Positions 30,709-43,503 of a stretch of DNA of 64,000 nucleotides are shown in pieces (the first letter of the stretch is position 1; every line of letters starts with the position of its first letter). The position numbers and the translations under genes were made by a program. The DNA comes from Tritrichomonas musculus (taxonomy: Eukaryota > Parabasalia > Tritrichomonadida > Tritrichomonadidae). A model generated the notes under the pieces. That model was not told where the DNA came from and did no database searches. It was given only the letters and a program-made list of their open reading frames with translations. The stretch spans positions 597,001 through 661,000 of the forward strand of contig JAPFFF010000032.1 in assembly GCA_039105265.1 (NCBI GenBank). Direction: 5' to 3'.

Positions 30709-30922
30709 GGGAAAAATAAAAACGTATAACATTTCCATTGAGGAAAAAAATGAATAACAGATAATTTGGCGTCTTGTATGTTTGGCTACAAATGAATTTG
30801 ATTTCAACACCGCCAAATTCCCACAATGTCAACATCTATGACATATTTGACACCATTGGAAATATGTCTCGTTACATAATAGGTACATTACTATACTACT
30901 AAAGATAATCTACTAATTATTA

Positions 30923-32466
30923 AAGTCGAATTCAAAAAGGTTGGGACAAAAGAAAATTTTCTTTCAAATTATTTCAATTAAAAGTGAAAAACAAAATCTT
31001 ATTTTATTTAAAAAAATTATTAATTTTTTATCATGTATAAACCAATTCCTTTACCAACTCAATTAGAAGTCGCATATTTCCATGGAAAAAATTGTACGCA
31101 AAGAGGAATTGCCGAGATAACAGATATATCAAAATCTTCTGTTAACCGAATAATTTCAATAATTGGTAAAAGAGAAGAAAGAGATCAAAAAGTTGATTTT
31201 AAAACTCAATTAAAATACCATTTCGTTTTATATAAAGTAATGACTAACCCTTTTATAACGAATAAACAAATATCCAATTTATCAAAAGATTTTGAATTTA
31301 AAATGTCAGAATCATCTGTTGGAAGAATAATTCTAAATTTAAATATTAAAAATAAATTTCAAAAGCCGAAAGAAAAGTTAACTTCGCTACAAAAGGAGAA
31401 TCGTGTATTGTTTTCAAAAAACTTATTAAAAAGTGAATTGTATTTATTACCAATGACTTTTTCTGATGAATCAATGGTTTGTTTAGAACCATTCAAAAAA
31501 AAATTAAAATTCTTCCTATTTTAGACAATGACGATTATTTTTGTGAAAAACAAGGATATCCAATCAAAATTATGATTTGGGGATGTATTGCTTTGAATTA
31601 TAAATCGCCGATAATTTGGGTTAAGAAAAAGTTAAATTCAAATGAATACATAAAACTTTTAAGTGATAATTTAATTTTTGAAGATTTAAATAAAAGGTTT
31701 GGTAATTTTTCATACATTTTCCAGCAAGATGGAGCTTCTTCCCATCGGGCCAAAAATACATTGAATTTTTTGAACACAAAAGTTAAAATTTTAAAAGATG
31801 ATTTAAAATGGCCAGCCAACTCCCCAGACCTCAATGTGATTGAGATGCTTTGGGCAATTATCAAAGCACGAATTAATGTTGATGAAATCTCAAACCAAGA
31901 ACAGCTGTTCAATGAAATTAAAAAAATTTGGGAAGATATACCAATATCAACAATTAATCTACTCATTCAATCTTTCGATTCAAGATTAAAAACATGTATA
32001 CAATTAAAAGGAGAATCTCTAAACGGAAAAAAAAAGTTTAGAAAAAAATTTCAAGAATCTTATGATATTGGCAATCAATACGTTGAGAAAAAAAATACAG
32101 AAAACAAATTAAAAGAGGTTTTTACTCGTCAATCACATAACTTTTTTTCCAAATTATCCCAATTAGATTTAAATGAAAATCAATGTAATAGATTAAATTC
32201 TAATGAAAGTTCTCAAATTTGTAAAATTTTGCCTCAATATTTTCTTGATAAGGTTAAAATGCCAAAACCTATTTTACTTCAAGGATCAAAGATTTATTTA
32301 CCTAAATAAAGAAACTTTTTTACTTAACTTTTTGAATTGTTTTTGACTATTTAATCTCTTAATTTTTTTCAATATATCTCACAAAAAAAATCATTCATGC
32401 TGGGACAAAATTGAATACTTTTCAGTGTTTATTTAAAAAGTTTGTCCCAAGCTTTTTGAATTCGAC
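30923..32466. mobile_element. Tc1/mariner element with DD37E-type transposase
   Basis: Ends AAGTCGAATTCAAAAAG...(inward GTTGGGACAAA or CTTGGGACAAA) form an inverted repeat of about 28 bp with one mismatch. TA flanks lie at 30921-30922 and 32467-32468. The transposase gene fills the interior. The element sits in the spacer between the inverted duplication arms. Confidence 0.9.
31033..32309 (+). pseudogene. Tc1/mariner transposase with one frameshift
   Basis: The first frame (31033-31524) has an N-terminal helix-turn-helix (RGIAEITDISKSSVNRI) and ends soon after the first catalytic aspartate in FSDESMV. The second frame (about 31480-32309) continues with IMIWGCIA, the second aspartate in FQQDGASSHRAK and the glutamate in PDLNVIEMLW. 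The break is at a run of nine A residues at about 31494-31502, so a single-base indel or a homopolymer read error explains it. Thirty-seven residues separate the second D from the E, against 34 in classical Tc1 and mariner DD34D relatives. This matches the DD37E spacing known from some ITm elements. The C-terminal tail of about 110 residues is Lys- and Asn-rich. Confidence 0.85.
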
Positions 32467-32468
32467 TT

Positions 32469-32852
32469 TAGTAAATATTTATATTTGATTATTATATTGA
32501 GAGTTACCATCAATTAAAGTCCTATAATAGTCTAAACAATCTCCTTTCTGATAAATATATTAATTGATCAAATACTTTGTATTTAGTTTTATTCATGCTA
32601 TCACTAATAAATGATACTAAGATTTAATGAATATTCGAGCAATCACAATCAAACCTCTATTTTGTTAGTATTTATCCAGGAAGAATACAAAAATATTTAG
32701 CTTTTATTCATCTTTTTTAATATTTATTAAAATTGTATTGTTGCTAAAAATATTATAAATTGTATATGTTAAGCTTTTGGTACTAAAAGTGGGCCAAAAA
32801 CTAACCGCACCTACAATATCACTGGTTTTTCTGCAAAAAATCTCTAACTTTC
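32469..32852. other. AT-rich spacer, no feature
   Basis: Simple AT-rich sequence between the Tc1/mariner element and the gene remnants. Nothing else was recognised. Confidence 0.6.
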
Positions 32853-33580
32853 CTAGTCGTCATAAATAATCTCATTATCTTCATTATTAGCCATTTCAAA
32901 ACCTCTATCAAACATGGAACTTGCTAGATAAAGCTGAGTTATGTTTGAATTAATTTGTGTATTTGAACTAGTGAATAACAAGGTCTCATTATTAAGATAA
33001 ACTGTTGGTGGAGTGATAATATACATAATTTTAGCATCATCATATTCAACATAAGCATGTACTCTCTTTTCAGAAGTTTTGTTTTGATATATTTCAGTAT
33101 ATGGATAGAATAAATTAGAATAATATTTATTATGCCTTGTCACAAAATTATATCCAACAGTGGCTTAGCCTGTGATAAATCTACATTCAATTAAATTTGG
33201 GTTGCAGGTTCATTTTTCTCTTCGAGAGCTGCAATACTGGCTTCATAAACGACTATCTTAGTCTTTAAACTCGTATTCTCAACTTCTAATGTCTTAATTC
33301 TGCATTTGAGTACATCAAAAGCCTCATTTGTTTCATCAACAGTAGGATAAATATTCAGTATTTTTGCTATCTCTTCGTCGTTTGTATGTGAGTTTTCTTC
33401 AATATGATCATTGATCGATTATAAATCATAGCATCTCGTAAATATGCTGACTCACAAAGATAAACATGTAACTTCCACACAAACAAAAGGGAATCTTATC
33501 GGGACTCCTAACGTTGACTTCATTTGCTTGTACAAATAATCTATCTCTCCTTCAATATATATAAACACTAAAGTTTGGTA
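32853..33580 (-). pseudogene. remnants of virus-like element genes
   Basis: Several minus-strand stretches have protein-like composition and the less AT-rich codon use seen at 1-4.1 kb. One reads as a beta-rich protein end with VHAYVEYDDAKIMYIITPPT and an acidic tail. Another is a coiled-coil segment with IKTLEVENTSLKTKIVVYEA. A third is a short Pro/Phe-rich piece. Together they look like a broken block of adjacent genes from a large virus-like element, with several breaks. The family cannot be fixed from what remains. Confidence 0.4.
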
Positions 33581-33670
33581 TTAATATTAGTGGATCTTGC
33601 AGGTTTTATTTTTATATCAAAAAATACAAGAAATCAATTGCTTTTATAAAAATATTTTTGCTGTATCTAT

Positions 33671-36600
33671 ATTCAGTATTGAATCAATATCTCATTCATT
33701 TACAGGATAATTGTAAAGTATATATACATTAGCATAATGATATATTACTATATTTATTTAAAATATGATAATAAAACATTCGCACTTACATTTTCAATCA
33801 CATTTTCACCTCACATTTCAGTCAGTATGATATTGCTATTTTTATATCAAAATGCTCTATATATTGATAACAGTACCATCTTAAATATTATAAGATAGAT
33901 AATTTAAATCAATTTATCACATAAAAATGCTATATAGAGTTTGAAGCAAATACATATTTGCTGATTAATATCTCGAATAATTCTGTTAACAATCTCAAAC
34001 GCAAATAATAACAATCAAAGTGCCATGAAAATACTTAAATAGTCATTATCATTACCAAATTTCTTTATTTTCTTCTTTATCAGTATAGTCATCATCATTA
34101 TCTTTCTTTCTCCTCTTTCGTCATCGTATTCTTTTTCATTTCAATCATCTTGGTCTGATCCTTTTTCTTCTTCTTCTTCTTCTCCATCATTATTGTCTTC
34201 TTCATCATCATCATCTCCATCATCTTCATCTTCTTCTTCTTCTCCATCATTATTGTCTTCTTCTTCTTCTTTTTCTCCGTCATCATCATCTTCTTCTTCT
34301 CCACCATCTCCATCATCATCGTCTTCATCTTCTTCTTCTTCTCCATCATTATTGTCTTCTTCTTCCTCTTTTTCTCCGTCATCATCATCTTCTTCTTCTC
34401 CACCATCTCCATCATCATTGTCGTCTTCTTCTTCATCATCATCGTCTTCTTCTTCATCATCATCGTCTTCTTCTTCATCATCATCGTCTTCTTCTTCATC
34501 ATCATCGTCTTCTTCTTCATCATCATCGTCTTCTTCTTCATCATCATCGTCTTCTTCTTCATCATCATCGTCTTCTTCTTCATCATCATCGTCTTCTTCT
34601 TCTTCATCATCGTCTTCTTCTTCATCATCATCGTCTTCTTCTTCATCATCATCGTCTTCTTCTTCATCATCATCGTCTTCTTCTTCATCATCATCGTCTT
34701 CTTCTTCATCATCATTGCCTTCTTCTTCATCATCATCGTCTTCTTCTTCATCATCATTGCCTTCTTCTTCATCATCATCGTCTTCTTCTTCTTCATCATC
34801 GTCTTCTTCTTCATCATCATCGTCTTCTTCTTCATCATCATCGTCTTCTTCTTCATCATCATCGTCTTCTTCTTCATCATCATCGTCTTCTTCTTCATCA
34901 TCATCGTCTTCTTCTTCATCATCATTGCCTTCTTCTTCATCATCATCGTCTTCTTCTTCATCATCATTGTCTTCTTCTTCATCATCATCGTCTTCTTCTT
35001 CATCATCATCGTCTTCTTCTTCATCATCATCGTCTTCTTCTTCATCATCATTGCCTTCTTCTTCATCATCATCGTCTTCTTCTTCATCATCATCGTCTTC
35101 TTCTTCATCATCATCGTCTTCTTCTTCATCATCATTGTCTTCTTCTTCATCATCATTGTCTTCTTCTTCATCATCATCGTCTTCTTCTTCATCATCATTG
35201 TCTTCTTCTTCATCATCATTGTCTTCTTCTTCATCATCATCGTCTTCTTCTTCATCATCATTGTCTTCTTCTTCATCATCATCGTCTTCTTCATCATCAT
35301 CATTGTCTTCTTCTTCATCATCATCGTCTTCTTCTTCATCATCATCGTCTTCTTCTTCATCATCATTGTCTTCTTCTTCATCATCATCGTCTTCTTCTTC
35401 ATCATCATCGTCTTCTTCTTCATCATCATCGTCTTCTTCATCATCATCATTGTCTTCTTCTTCATCATCATCGTCTTCTTCTTCATCATCATTGTCTTCT
35501 TCTTCATCATCATTGTCTTCTTCTTCATCATCATCATTGTCTTCTTCTTCATCATCATTGTCTTCTTCTTCATCATCATTGTCTTCTTCTCCATCATCAT
35601 TGTCTTCTTCTTCATCATCATCGTCTTCTTCTTCATCATCATCATTGTCTTCTTCTTCATCATCATTGTCTTCTTCTTCATCATCATCATTGTCTTCTTC
35701 TTCATCATCATCATTGTCTTCTTCTCCATCATCATTGTCTTCTTCATCATCATCATCATTGTCTTCTTCTTCATCATCATCATTGTCTTCATCATCATCA
35801 TCATCATTGTCTTCTTCATCATCATCATTGTCTTCTTCTCCATCATCATTGCCTTCTTCTTCATCATCATCGTCTTCTTCTTCATCATCATCGTCTTCTT
35901 CTTCATCATCATTGTCTTCTTCTTCATCATCATTGTCTTCTTCTTCATCATCATTGTCTTCATCATCATCATCATCATTGTCTTCTTCATCATCATCATT
36001 GTCTTCTTCTCCATCATCATCGTCTTCTTCTTCATCATCATCGTCTTCTTCTTCATCATCATCGTCTTCTTCTTCATCATCATCGTCTTCTTCTTCATCA
36101 TCATTGTCTTTTTCTTCTTCATCATCGTCTTCTTCTTCATCATCATTGTCTTCTTCTTCATCATCATCGTCTTCTTCTTCATCATCGTCTTCTCCTTCAT
36201 CATCATCGTCTTCTTCTCCATCATTATTGTCTTCTTCTCCATCATCATCGTCTTCTTCTCCATCATTATCGTCTTCTTCTCCATCATCATCGTCTTCTTC
36301 TCCATCATTATCGTCTTCTTCTCCATCATCATCGTCTTCTTCATCATCATCGTCTTCTTCATCATCATCGTCTTATTCTTCATCTTCTTCTTTTTTCTCT
36401 TCGTCTCTTCAATTATCATCTTTTTTGCAATTGTAATCATCATAATTAATTTATTCATAATGAGCAAATAATGAATAAAAAGCATTTTTTAAAAAATCAT
36501 TTTTAATTTATACTTTTTTATTTAGATCTGTTTAATTTTTGCGTAAAATGAAAAGTTTAATTTAATAATTACATTTTTCATAAAATTAATATTATTTCCC

Positions 36601-37315
36601 TCATCATATTTTAGAAATATTTGATTTTTTACATAATGCGCGTTTGATAATACGTTTATATTTATGAATAATTATCGGCTTTTCCTCGATGAAAAAAGAA
36701 AATAAAGAAGTGTAAGCAGTATAACATAAATATACATTTAATTCAATACATATTTAATACAAATTTATGTATATTATCTATGAGATTTTTTGGATATCAT
36801 TGATAAATATAAATATTTTAAAGCGCAATTCATAGCATTTACTGGAGTTATTGTATGCAAAATATGATGAAAAATCTTATATATAACGGAAAAGTGGATT
36901 ACTTAAACATAGTAATAAAAATATCGAATATTCGAAATAAATTGATAATTATCAAATTTAAGAATTGATTAATAAGAGTATAAATGGTGAATTGAAATAC
37001 GATTGTGCATTGTTTGCATACTTTTGTAGCTTTTTATTGAAACTCTTTATCGAAATCAAATTAGATATCTTGAGTGGAAATGAAATTTTCGAATAAAATT
37101 TATGCCATTATAACTTTCATCATACAGTGATCAATATATATTTTTTGGGGATTTTTCCTCCATGAATACCTAAATTGCCTAACCAAATTTTTCAACTATT
37201 TTTTTAAATTTTTCAAAAAAATGCATAACTTTATTTTTTTTTTGAAAAAAATGCATAATAAAAAATGTTTTCAGAAAAAAATCAACTTTTTTTTTGAAAA
37301 AGTGGGAAAAAGTGA
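33671..37315 (-). repeat. right arm of the large inverted duplication (uninterrupted)
   Basis: Inverse of 18830-21853 plus 30569-30708, without the 8.7-kb insertion. It therefore preserves the pre-insertion target GAGGTGAAAATGTGATTG. The outer end abuts a long A-run. The microsatellite inside is longer than in the left arm. Confidence 0.9.
34165..36400 (-). repeat. (GAT)n(GAA)n microsatellite, right arm
   Basis: About 2.2 kb, the inverse counterpart of 19770-21500 and roughly 0.49 kb longer. Both strands have long frames for the same reason as the left copy, and no real protein features. The length difference between otherwise near-identical arms shows repeat expansion or contraction after the duplication. 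Confidence 0.92.
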
Positions 37316-37323
37316 AGATTTTC

Positions 37324-37325
<2 letters not shown>

Positions 37326-37371
<46 letters not shown>
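37326..37371 (+). repeat. poly-A tract at the edge of the inverted duplication
   Basis: Roughly 44 consecutive A residues directly beyond the right arm's outer end. It is suspiciously placed at a duplication breakpoint. Confidence 0.8.
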
Positions 37372-37373
<2 letters not shown>

Positions 37374-39577
37374 ATGAGTGGGGGGTCATGCTTTTTATTT
37401 TTTTTTTTACAAACCTCTACATTTTGATTTTTGTGATTAAATGGAAATATAATAATTCATTTAATATCTGTATATGATCCTAATCAAAATATTATTTAGG
37501 AGCAAAAGCGGTTGATGATCATATTATGAGAAATAATTATAGATAAAAATTTTTTCAGAATTTTATTTAGAATATGTGGATATATACGTTATATGGATGC
37601 TTTAAAATAGATTAATATGAATTAATTATCTTTTAAATAAAAAAATAAAAAGATATTTGATTAAATTTATTAAATACCCAGAAAATAACACTTATTTTCA
37701 AATATAACATTTAGTATTTTTCCCTACTTAATTTTAATTGTTATTATTTATATATAAAAAAGATTATTCGTGGATAACCATGTTTTATATAATAAAATAA
37801 AAGACTAACAAAATAATACGTTTTTTCCAGTCCAAATAGTCAATTATTTTTGTAAACTACACAAAATAATACGTTTTACAGACAAAATAGAGAATATTTC
37901 AATGCATTTCAGATGGTTATTTTATAAAAAATAAATTCTTTTCAATTGTTCACTTTTTGAAGGCTCCCACTCCAAATTAACAATACCATATTGTTAATAA
38001 ATATTGCAGCAAATAAATACAAAAAATTATTTTTCCAATAAGAAATTATCAACAATTTCTTCTTTATTTCACTATTATGAATAAAATAAGTTTTAATCCC
38101 TTTTTATCAAATATACGATAAACATCATTTTTTTACTTCATTTTAATTTTTTTTTTTTTTTTTTTTTTTCTTTTGTTATTCTTCTAAAGTCAATGTTTTC
38201 CATTTGAATTTTTTTCCCCTGGGACAAGCTTTAGAATAAATATGCTTATACTTCCCTAAAATGACTTTAAAAATATTTAATTGTGTAAACTTAAACAAAA
38301 AGCTGGACTGTATTTAACCTTTGTTTGACCTAAACTACCGTCCGACTTTTGAGAATAAGTTTATAATTTGCATTTCTGTCTTACCATGAGGCCAATAATT
38401 TGAATCATTAGATCAAAAAATATAATATGAGTTTCTTTAATTTATCATCTTAAAATAAAATATTATAATATTTGCTATTATTTACATATTGTTATTAATA
38501 TAATTATAGAGTATATTTTTGGTTAATGAAAAAATTGAGTGAGATATTTGCAAATTAAAATCTAAAATAACTTCTATTCATTATTTATCTTAAAAAGTTT
38601 GTTTTCATTGAAATTTTATTAACTGATATTTTTTTTTATCTTTTTCTTTATTTGTTATTTATATTATATTATAGTTATTTTATATTATAACAATATAAAA
38701 TATTTTATTATTAAGATATATAAATATAATTCTTAAAAATGAATAATTATGTCAATAATTTTAGAATTTTTTATTTATTTTAGTCATAATTTTATATATA
38801 TATTCATGTATAAAAAGGTGTGCATATATTCATTCCAAGAAAAATCAATTATTTCCATAATTTATTTTTCTCTTTGAAAGAGCATTTTTATGATGAGTAA
38901 TTAAAGAAATTAATATAATATATGGAATTGAGCATTATATATTAAAATAATTTAGTAAAAATCAAATTTCATTACAATATTTATGAATCAAAAATTCATT
39001 AATAAAGTATTCAAATTTTTTTTAAAAATCAAATTTGTAAATATTTTCTTATATTAAGAAATTTGTTGTATTTTAAATACATAAATAAATTACAGTAATC
39101 ATTTTAATCCTCTTAACATTTGAAAATTTAGATATATAGGGAAATGAGAAAAAATATTTCGATATTTGATAAAAAAAAAAACTCATTGAATTTTTCTGAT
39201 AATGCATTATCATACTCAAAACAATTTATTACTACTAAAAAAAAGCGAATTCTATAAATCAGAGTTTGAAATTCTGAAAAAAGCAATATCACAAAAAATT
39301 TATAAAGAGGTTAAGTCACTTAACACGAATAACTTTTTCAACTTTTTCAATAATCTGAAAAGATATTTAGCAAATATAGTGTTTTTCCTTAGTTTTGAAT
39401 CCATTTATTATTATTTCTCTTTATAATTATGAATAAAAGTATTATATACAAACTGTCAAAGTTGATGAAAAAGAGACCGTTTATTTAGAATAAAAATTCA
39501 TGAATCCCATTTTTTTTATCATTTTTAAATTGTTTCAAATGAAAAGCAAAACAATAATTAAAAATTTCTTTTTAAAA
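37372..39577. other. AT-rich intergenic region before the ankyrin locus
   Basis: No convincing gene. A T-run lies at about 38151-38170. A 74-codon frame at 39202-39426 (KAISQKIYKEVKSLNTNNFF) is Lys/Asn/Phe-rich and could be a decayed DUF3447-type N-terminus, but it is weak. Two direct copies of ACAAAATAATACGTTTT occur at about 37808 and 37860. Confidence 0.5.
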
Positions 39578-40672
39578 ATGAAATATATTCAAGAAATGAC
39601 TTTGGATCTTTTATCTAATGAAAAGATGGTGGAATGCAATTGTCAAAATATAATTAGTAATATGATAAATCACAAAATATCTGAAAATAAGACAGAGTTA
39701 AAATCAGTTCTTCATTTTATTTCGATAATATCTAATGATCATCATCGTTTTAGCGATTTCTTTTCAATATTTGAAAACATTATAAAATATTTTCAAAACG
39801 AAATTCGAAATTTCTTTTCAAATTACGAACTATTCAATATTTTCAAAAATAACAAAAGAATGATATATTTTCTTTTTAAAGAAAGAATAATTGTTCCTGA
39901 ATATTCTATTTATTTGATAATGAAAAATGACAAATATCAAGATAGAAATTATCCACAATATTTTTATAGTGAAATGAAAAAATATTTTATAAATGATAAA
40001 ATTGAATTTCTAAATGAAAAAGGTTATAATGATAAACAAATTGATCTAAAAAAGCAAATTGGAGAAAATGATAGTTATATTGCTCAGTTGATAAGGGAAG
40101 ATTTAATTGATGATTTTGTTTCATATACAAACAAAGCCAATTTATGTCTTTCAATAGAAAAGATAAAACCATCAATATTTGAAACAAATCCACTTTTAAT
40201 TGAAAATGAGACAACACTAATAGAATATGCTGCATTTTTTGGATCAATCCAAATATATCGATTTTTAAGAATTAATAATGTTGAATTAACTTCATCTTTG
40301 TGGTTATATGCAATACATGGCGCAAATCCAGAAATTATTCATTTACTTGAAGAAGACAATATTATACCTGAAGACAAGTCATATATTGAATGTTATAAAG
40401 AATCAATTAAATGCCATCATAATGAAATAGCCAATTATATTCAAAATAATTATATTCTAGAAAATGATGAAAAAAATTCTTTCTTCATAAATCTTCGTTT
40501 TCATAACTATTCAAATTGTTTAAATTATCATATTTCTCTTGATAAACTTAAGAAAATTGAATTCCTAACTAGTTTTATCAAATATGATTTTATAAATATT
40601 GTAAAAACTCTTTTGAGAGATAGTCAGATAAATATTAATGAAAAAATAATTTTGAAAAATTATATTTTTTAA
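39578..40672 (+). CDS. DUF3447-type ankyrin protein, N-terminal block
   Basis: 365 codons when started at the Met of MKYIQEMTLDLLSNEK. The upstream Met at 39500 adds a hydrophobic, low-complexity leader and is less likely. The architecture is that of the abundant trichomonad DUF3447 ankyrin proteins: a helical N-terminal domain (about 1-150, including YFLFKERIIVPEYSIYL), then divergent ankyrin repeats (TTLIEYAAFFGSIQIYRFL; LWLYAIHGANPEIIHLLEE; EFLTSFIKYDFINIVKTLL). The block ends just after ININEKII, the same place in the repeat where all later blocks end. Ankyrin proteins bind other proteins; no specific partner can be named. Confidence 0.7.
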   Translation: MKYIQEMTLDLLSNEKMVECNCQNIISNMINHKISENKTELKSVLHFISIISNDHHRFSDFFSIFENIIKYFQNEIRNFFSNYELFNIFKNNKRMIYFLFKERIIVPEYSIYLIMKNDKYQDRNYPQYFYSEMKKYFINDKIEFLNEKGYNDKQIDLKKQIGENDSYIAQLIREDLIDDFVSYTNKANLCLSIEKIKPSIFETNPLLIENETTLIEYAAFFGSIQIYRFLRINNVELTSSLWLYAIHGANPEIIHLLEEDNIIPEDKSYIECYKESIKCHHNEIANYIQNNYILENDEKNSFFINLRFHNYSNCLNYHISLDKLKKIEFLTSFIKYDFINIVKTLLRDSQININEKIILKNYIF

Positions 40673-40887
40673 TATTGTCATTTCTTATTAAATTTATCAT
40701 ATGATATTTGTTAAATATAATTTGAATGAAATTCAAATTAATTATATTTCTCATAAAATATGAATTAATATGTTTTTAATTATATTTCATTTTTTAAATT
40801 TTAATGAAATTTCAATATCTTTTAATGATTATTCTCTATATGAAATTAAAAATAAATTTCTTTAATGAAATTATATTTATTTATTTT

Positions 40888-40986
40888 GATAAAACAGCAT
40901 TGTTTATAGCTATAGAAAAAGGAAATACTGAAATTGTTGATATTCTATTATCAAGAAAAAATACTGATATTAATGCCAAAAATATT
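40888..40986 (+). CDS. ankyrin repeat block 1
   Basis: 33 codons, starting DKTALFIAIEKGNTEIVDIL and ending DINAKNI. A complete canonical ankyrin repeat with no stop. It lies 238 bp downstream of the N-terminal block's last repeat. Confidence 0.65.
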
Positions 40987-41348
40987 TTAATTATTTAAAT
41001 TTAATATCATTTCAAATTAAATTTTAATTATGTTTAAAATCTTATATTCTTATCAAATTTAAATTTATATTTTTCATCTAATTAATAATTTATTATTCAT
41101 CACATTTTATCCAAATTATTTATTATGTTTCATGTGAAAATTTTATAAAATTTTGATAATTAACCTTTAATGAAAATAATATTCAGATATTTTTTGTTTC
41201 GATAAGATTTTAATTCAAAATTTTTTTATTTGATTTAAAACTATCATTTTAATAGTATTTTATTTTAACAATTTTTAATACAATTTATGGAACAAATTAT
41301 TTATATAGTTTTATAAAATAAAATTAATAGAATTCCTTTGTTTTATTT

Positions 41349-41447
41349 CATGAGTGCCCTTTGCATGTGGCAGTAAGAAAAGGAAATCTTGAAATAGTAA
41401 AACTTTTATTATTTCAATCAAATATTAATTTAAATGTAAAAAGAATT
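41349..41447 (+). CDS. ankyrin repeat block 2
   Basis: 33 codons, starting HECPLHVAVRKGNLEIVKLL and ending NLNVKRI. Intact within the block. The preceding spacer is 362 bp. Confidence 0.62.
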
Positions 41448-42069
41448 TTTTTTCAAATTTATTAATACAATTTTTTGATTAATTTATTAATATAATTCAA
41501 TAATATTTATTTGTCATATATAAAATTCCTAAAAAAATTGTTTAATATAATTTTATATTATTCATTTTTATAAGATTTTGAATTTTATATATTTTCATGA
41601 AATTCATAAATACTAAAATTCAAATAATGTTTTATTTGTTTTAAAAATGGAATTTTTTTATTTTATTTTAATATAATTTACAAAAAATAAATTTATTGGA
41701 TGATTAACTATGGATACATTCATATCATATTTATTTTTAATTATATTTAAATTTATAATTTTATTCAATTTTTTTTGGCTATTTAAATGAAATTTAAACA
41801 AGCTAAATTCATGAAATTTTTTTTTAATTTTTATTCTATATCTATTTTTTCTTTTAATGATATTAAAATTTTTATTTTTACAAAATTTCTATTTAGAGAC
41901 ATTTTTAAAATTTCAATATAATTAATTAATACTATTTTAATTTTATTATTCATGTGATTTTATTTTGGTATATTTATATAATTAATTATTAATTTTTAAT
42001 TCAATTAGAGTAATAAATTTTATGCAATTTTTTATTTCTTTTTTATATGCAATTTTTTTGAATTATATT

Positions 42070-42165
42070 CATAAAACTTCATTATTCATTGCAGTTGAAC
42101 AAGAAAATGTAGAAATGGTTAAACTTTTATTATCGCATAATCTAAATGTAAATATAAAATATATT
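42070..42165 (+). CDS. ankyrin repeat block 3
   Basis: 32 codons, starting HKTSLFIAVEQENVEMVKLL and ending NVNIKYI. Followed shortly by TTTTGTATGTTTT, which contains GTATGT, the usual trichomonad 5' splice sequence, but the other blocks lack it. Confidence 0.62.
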
Positions 42166-43503
42166 TCTTTTGTATGTTTTAATATAATTTTAATTTTTCT
42201 ATTTAATAGAATTGGAGATATTTTTTTTTACAAAATTGCAATTGTAATTTTTTAGTGCTATTTTTTAATAATTTTTATATAGTTGAAAATATCATATATT
42301 TATGACATTTGAATATAATAATTTAATAGCTACATTAATCATTATATGTTTTTATTACATTTAATTTATTATTTTCATTATATTCTTTTTATAATTATAC
42401 AATTATATTTTTTTTATATTCTTAATTGCATTATAATTAAAAAGTTTTAATTATATTTTTTCATATTTTTTTAAAAGGTGCGAGAACTAAATATACAAAA
42501 AAAAACGGTTTTTTAATTTTTCAAATATCTCATAATATTTTAAATATTTTATACTATTTAAAATAAATATAATATATCTTTATTGTATAATAATTAAAAA
42601 ATAATATTTTATTTCTTGAACATCATTATAGAGACTGAAAAATGCATAACTATTTTGGGGAACAAAAAACTAAATAATTCAATAAATAATTGTTATTTTT
42701 GTTTGATAGATGCTTATTAATGTTTTTAATTATATCAGAAATCTTTATAAATGATAAAAATAAGATTTTATATTAATTTAGCTGAGATATATTTAAAACA
42801 CAATCAAAAAACTAATATTTTAAAAATATCTCAACTTTTTTTTGTTTCTATGGGGATAACTACTTATAATTTTACTGCATTTTTTATTTGTATTAGTATA
42901 TTTTTAAATGAAATGAAATGGCTCGGGAGACGCCATTTTAGTTTTTTTAAATCAAATTCAGAAAAGTAGGATTTATTCCTCTCAATTGCATTCAATTTTC
43001 AAAATTTAATAAAAAAGTATAGATATTTGATATTTCAAGTTGAAAAGAACATATAAAAATTTTACATATTATTTGATACATGATATATTATGCAAAAAAA
43101 TCATTTTCGTTGAGTTTTGGATGAGTCAGTCGAAATATTAAAATCAACATATCTTTATTAAATTTTATATAAATTGGGAATGTAATGCATTTTTTCGGTT
43201 TATATCAACAATATATTTCTTATTAAGCTTGAAATTCCTCATTTAAATCTAAATTTGGCAAATAAAAAGCTTTTTTATTTTTGAAGTTCCCTTGTGAAAA
43301 ATGGCCCTATCATTCTCAATAAAACTTATCTATTATATTAAATGTAATATTTTATGCTTATAAACATTTTTATATACGAAACGTTAGAGCCATTTTTAAG
43401 ATACAAATGCTATTTATTTATGGCCAAAGATGTTTTTAATATTTGACTATCAATTCAATTAATTGATAAAGCTTTATTAAATATATGTTTTGATTGATTT
43501 TAT

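Noticed and set aside
31598-31966. 122-codon minus-strand frame
   Set aside because: Shadow of the Tc1/mariner transposase.
34098-36485. 795-codon Met/Lys-rich frame and the 747-codon Ser-rich frame opposite
   Set aside because: Same microsatellite artefact in the other arm, with length that follows repeat number.
42751-42969. 72-codon plus-strand frame in the 3-kb TIR element
   Set aside because: Ile/Phe/Lys-rich low-complexity composition, with no repeat or domain pattern.
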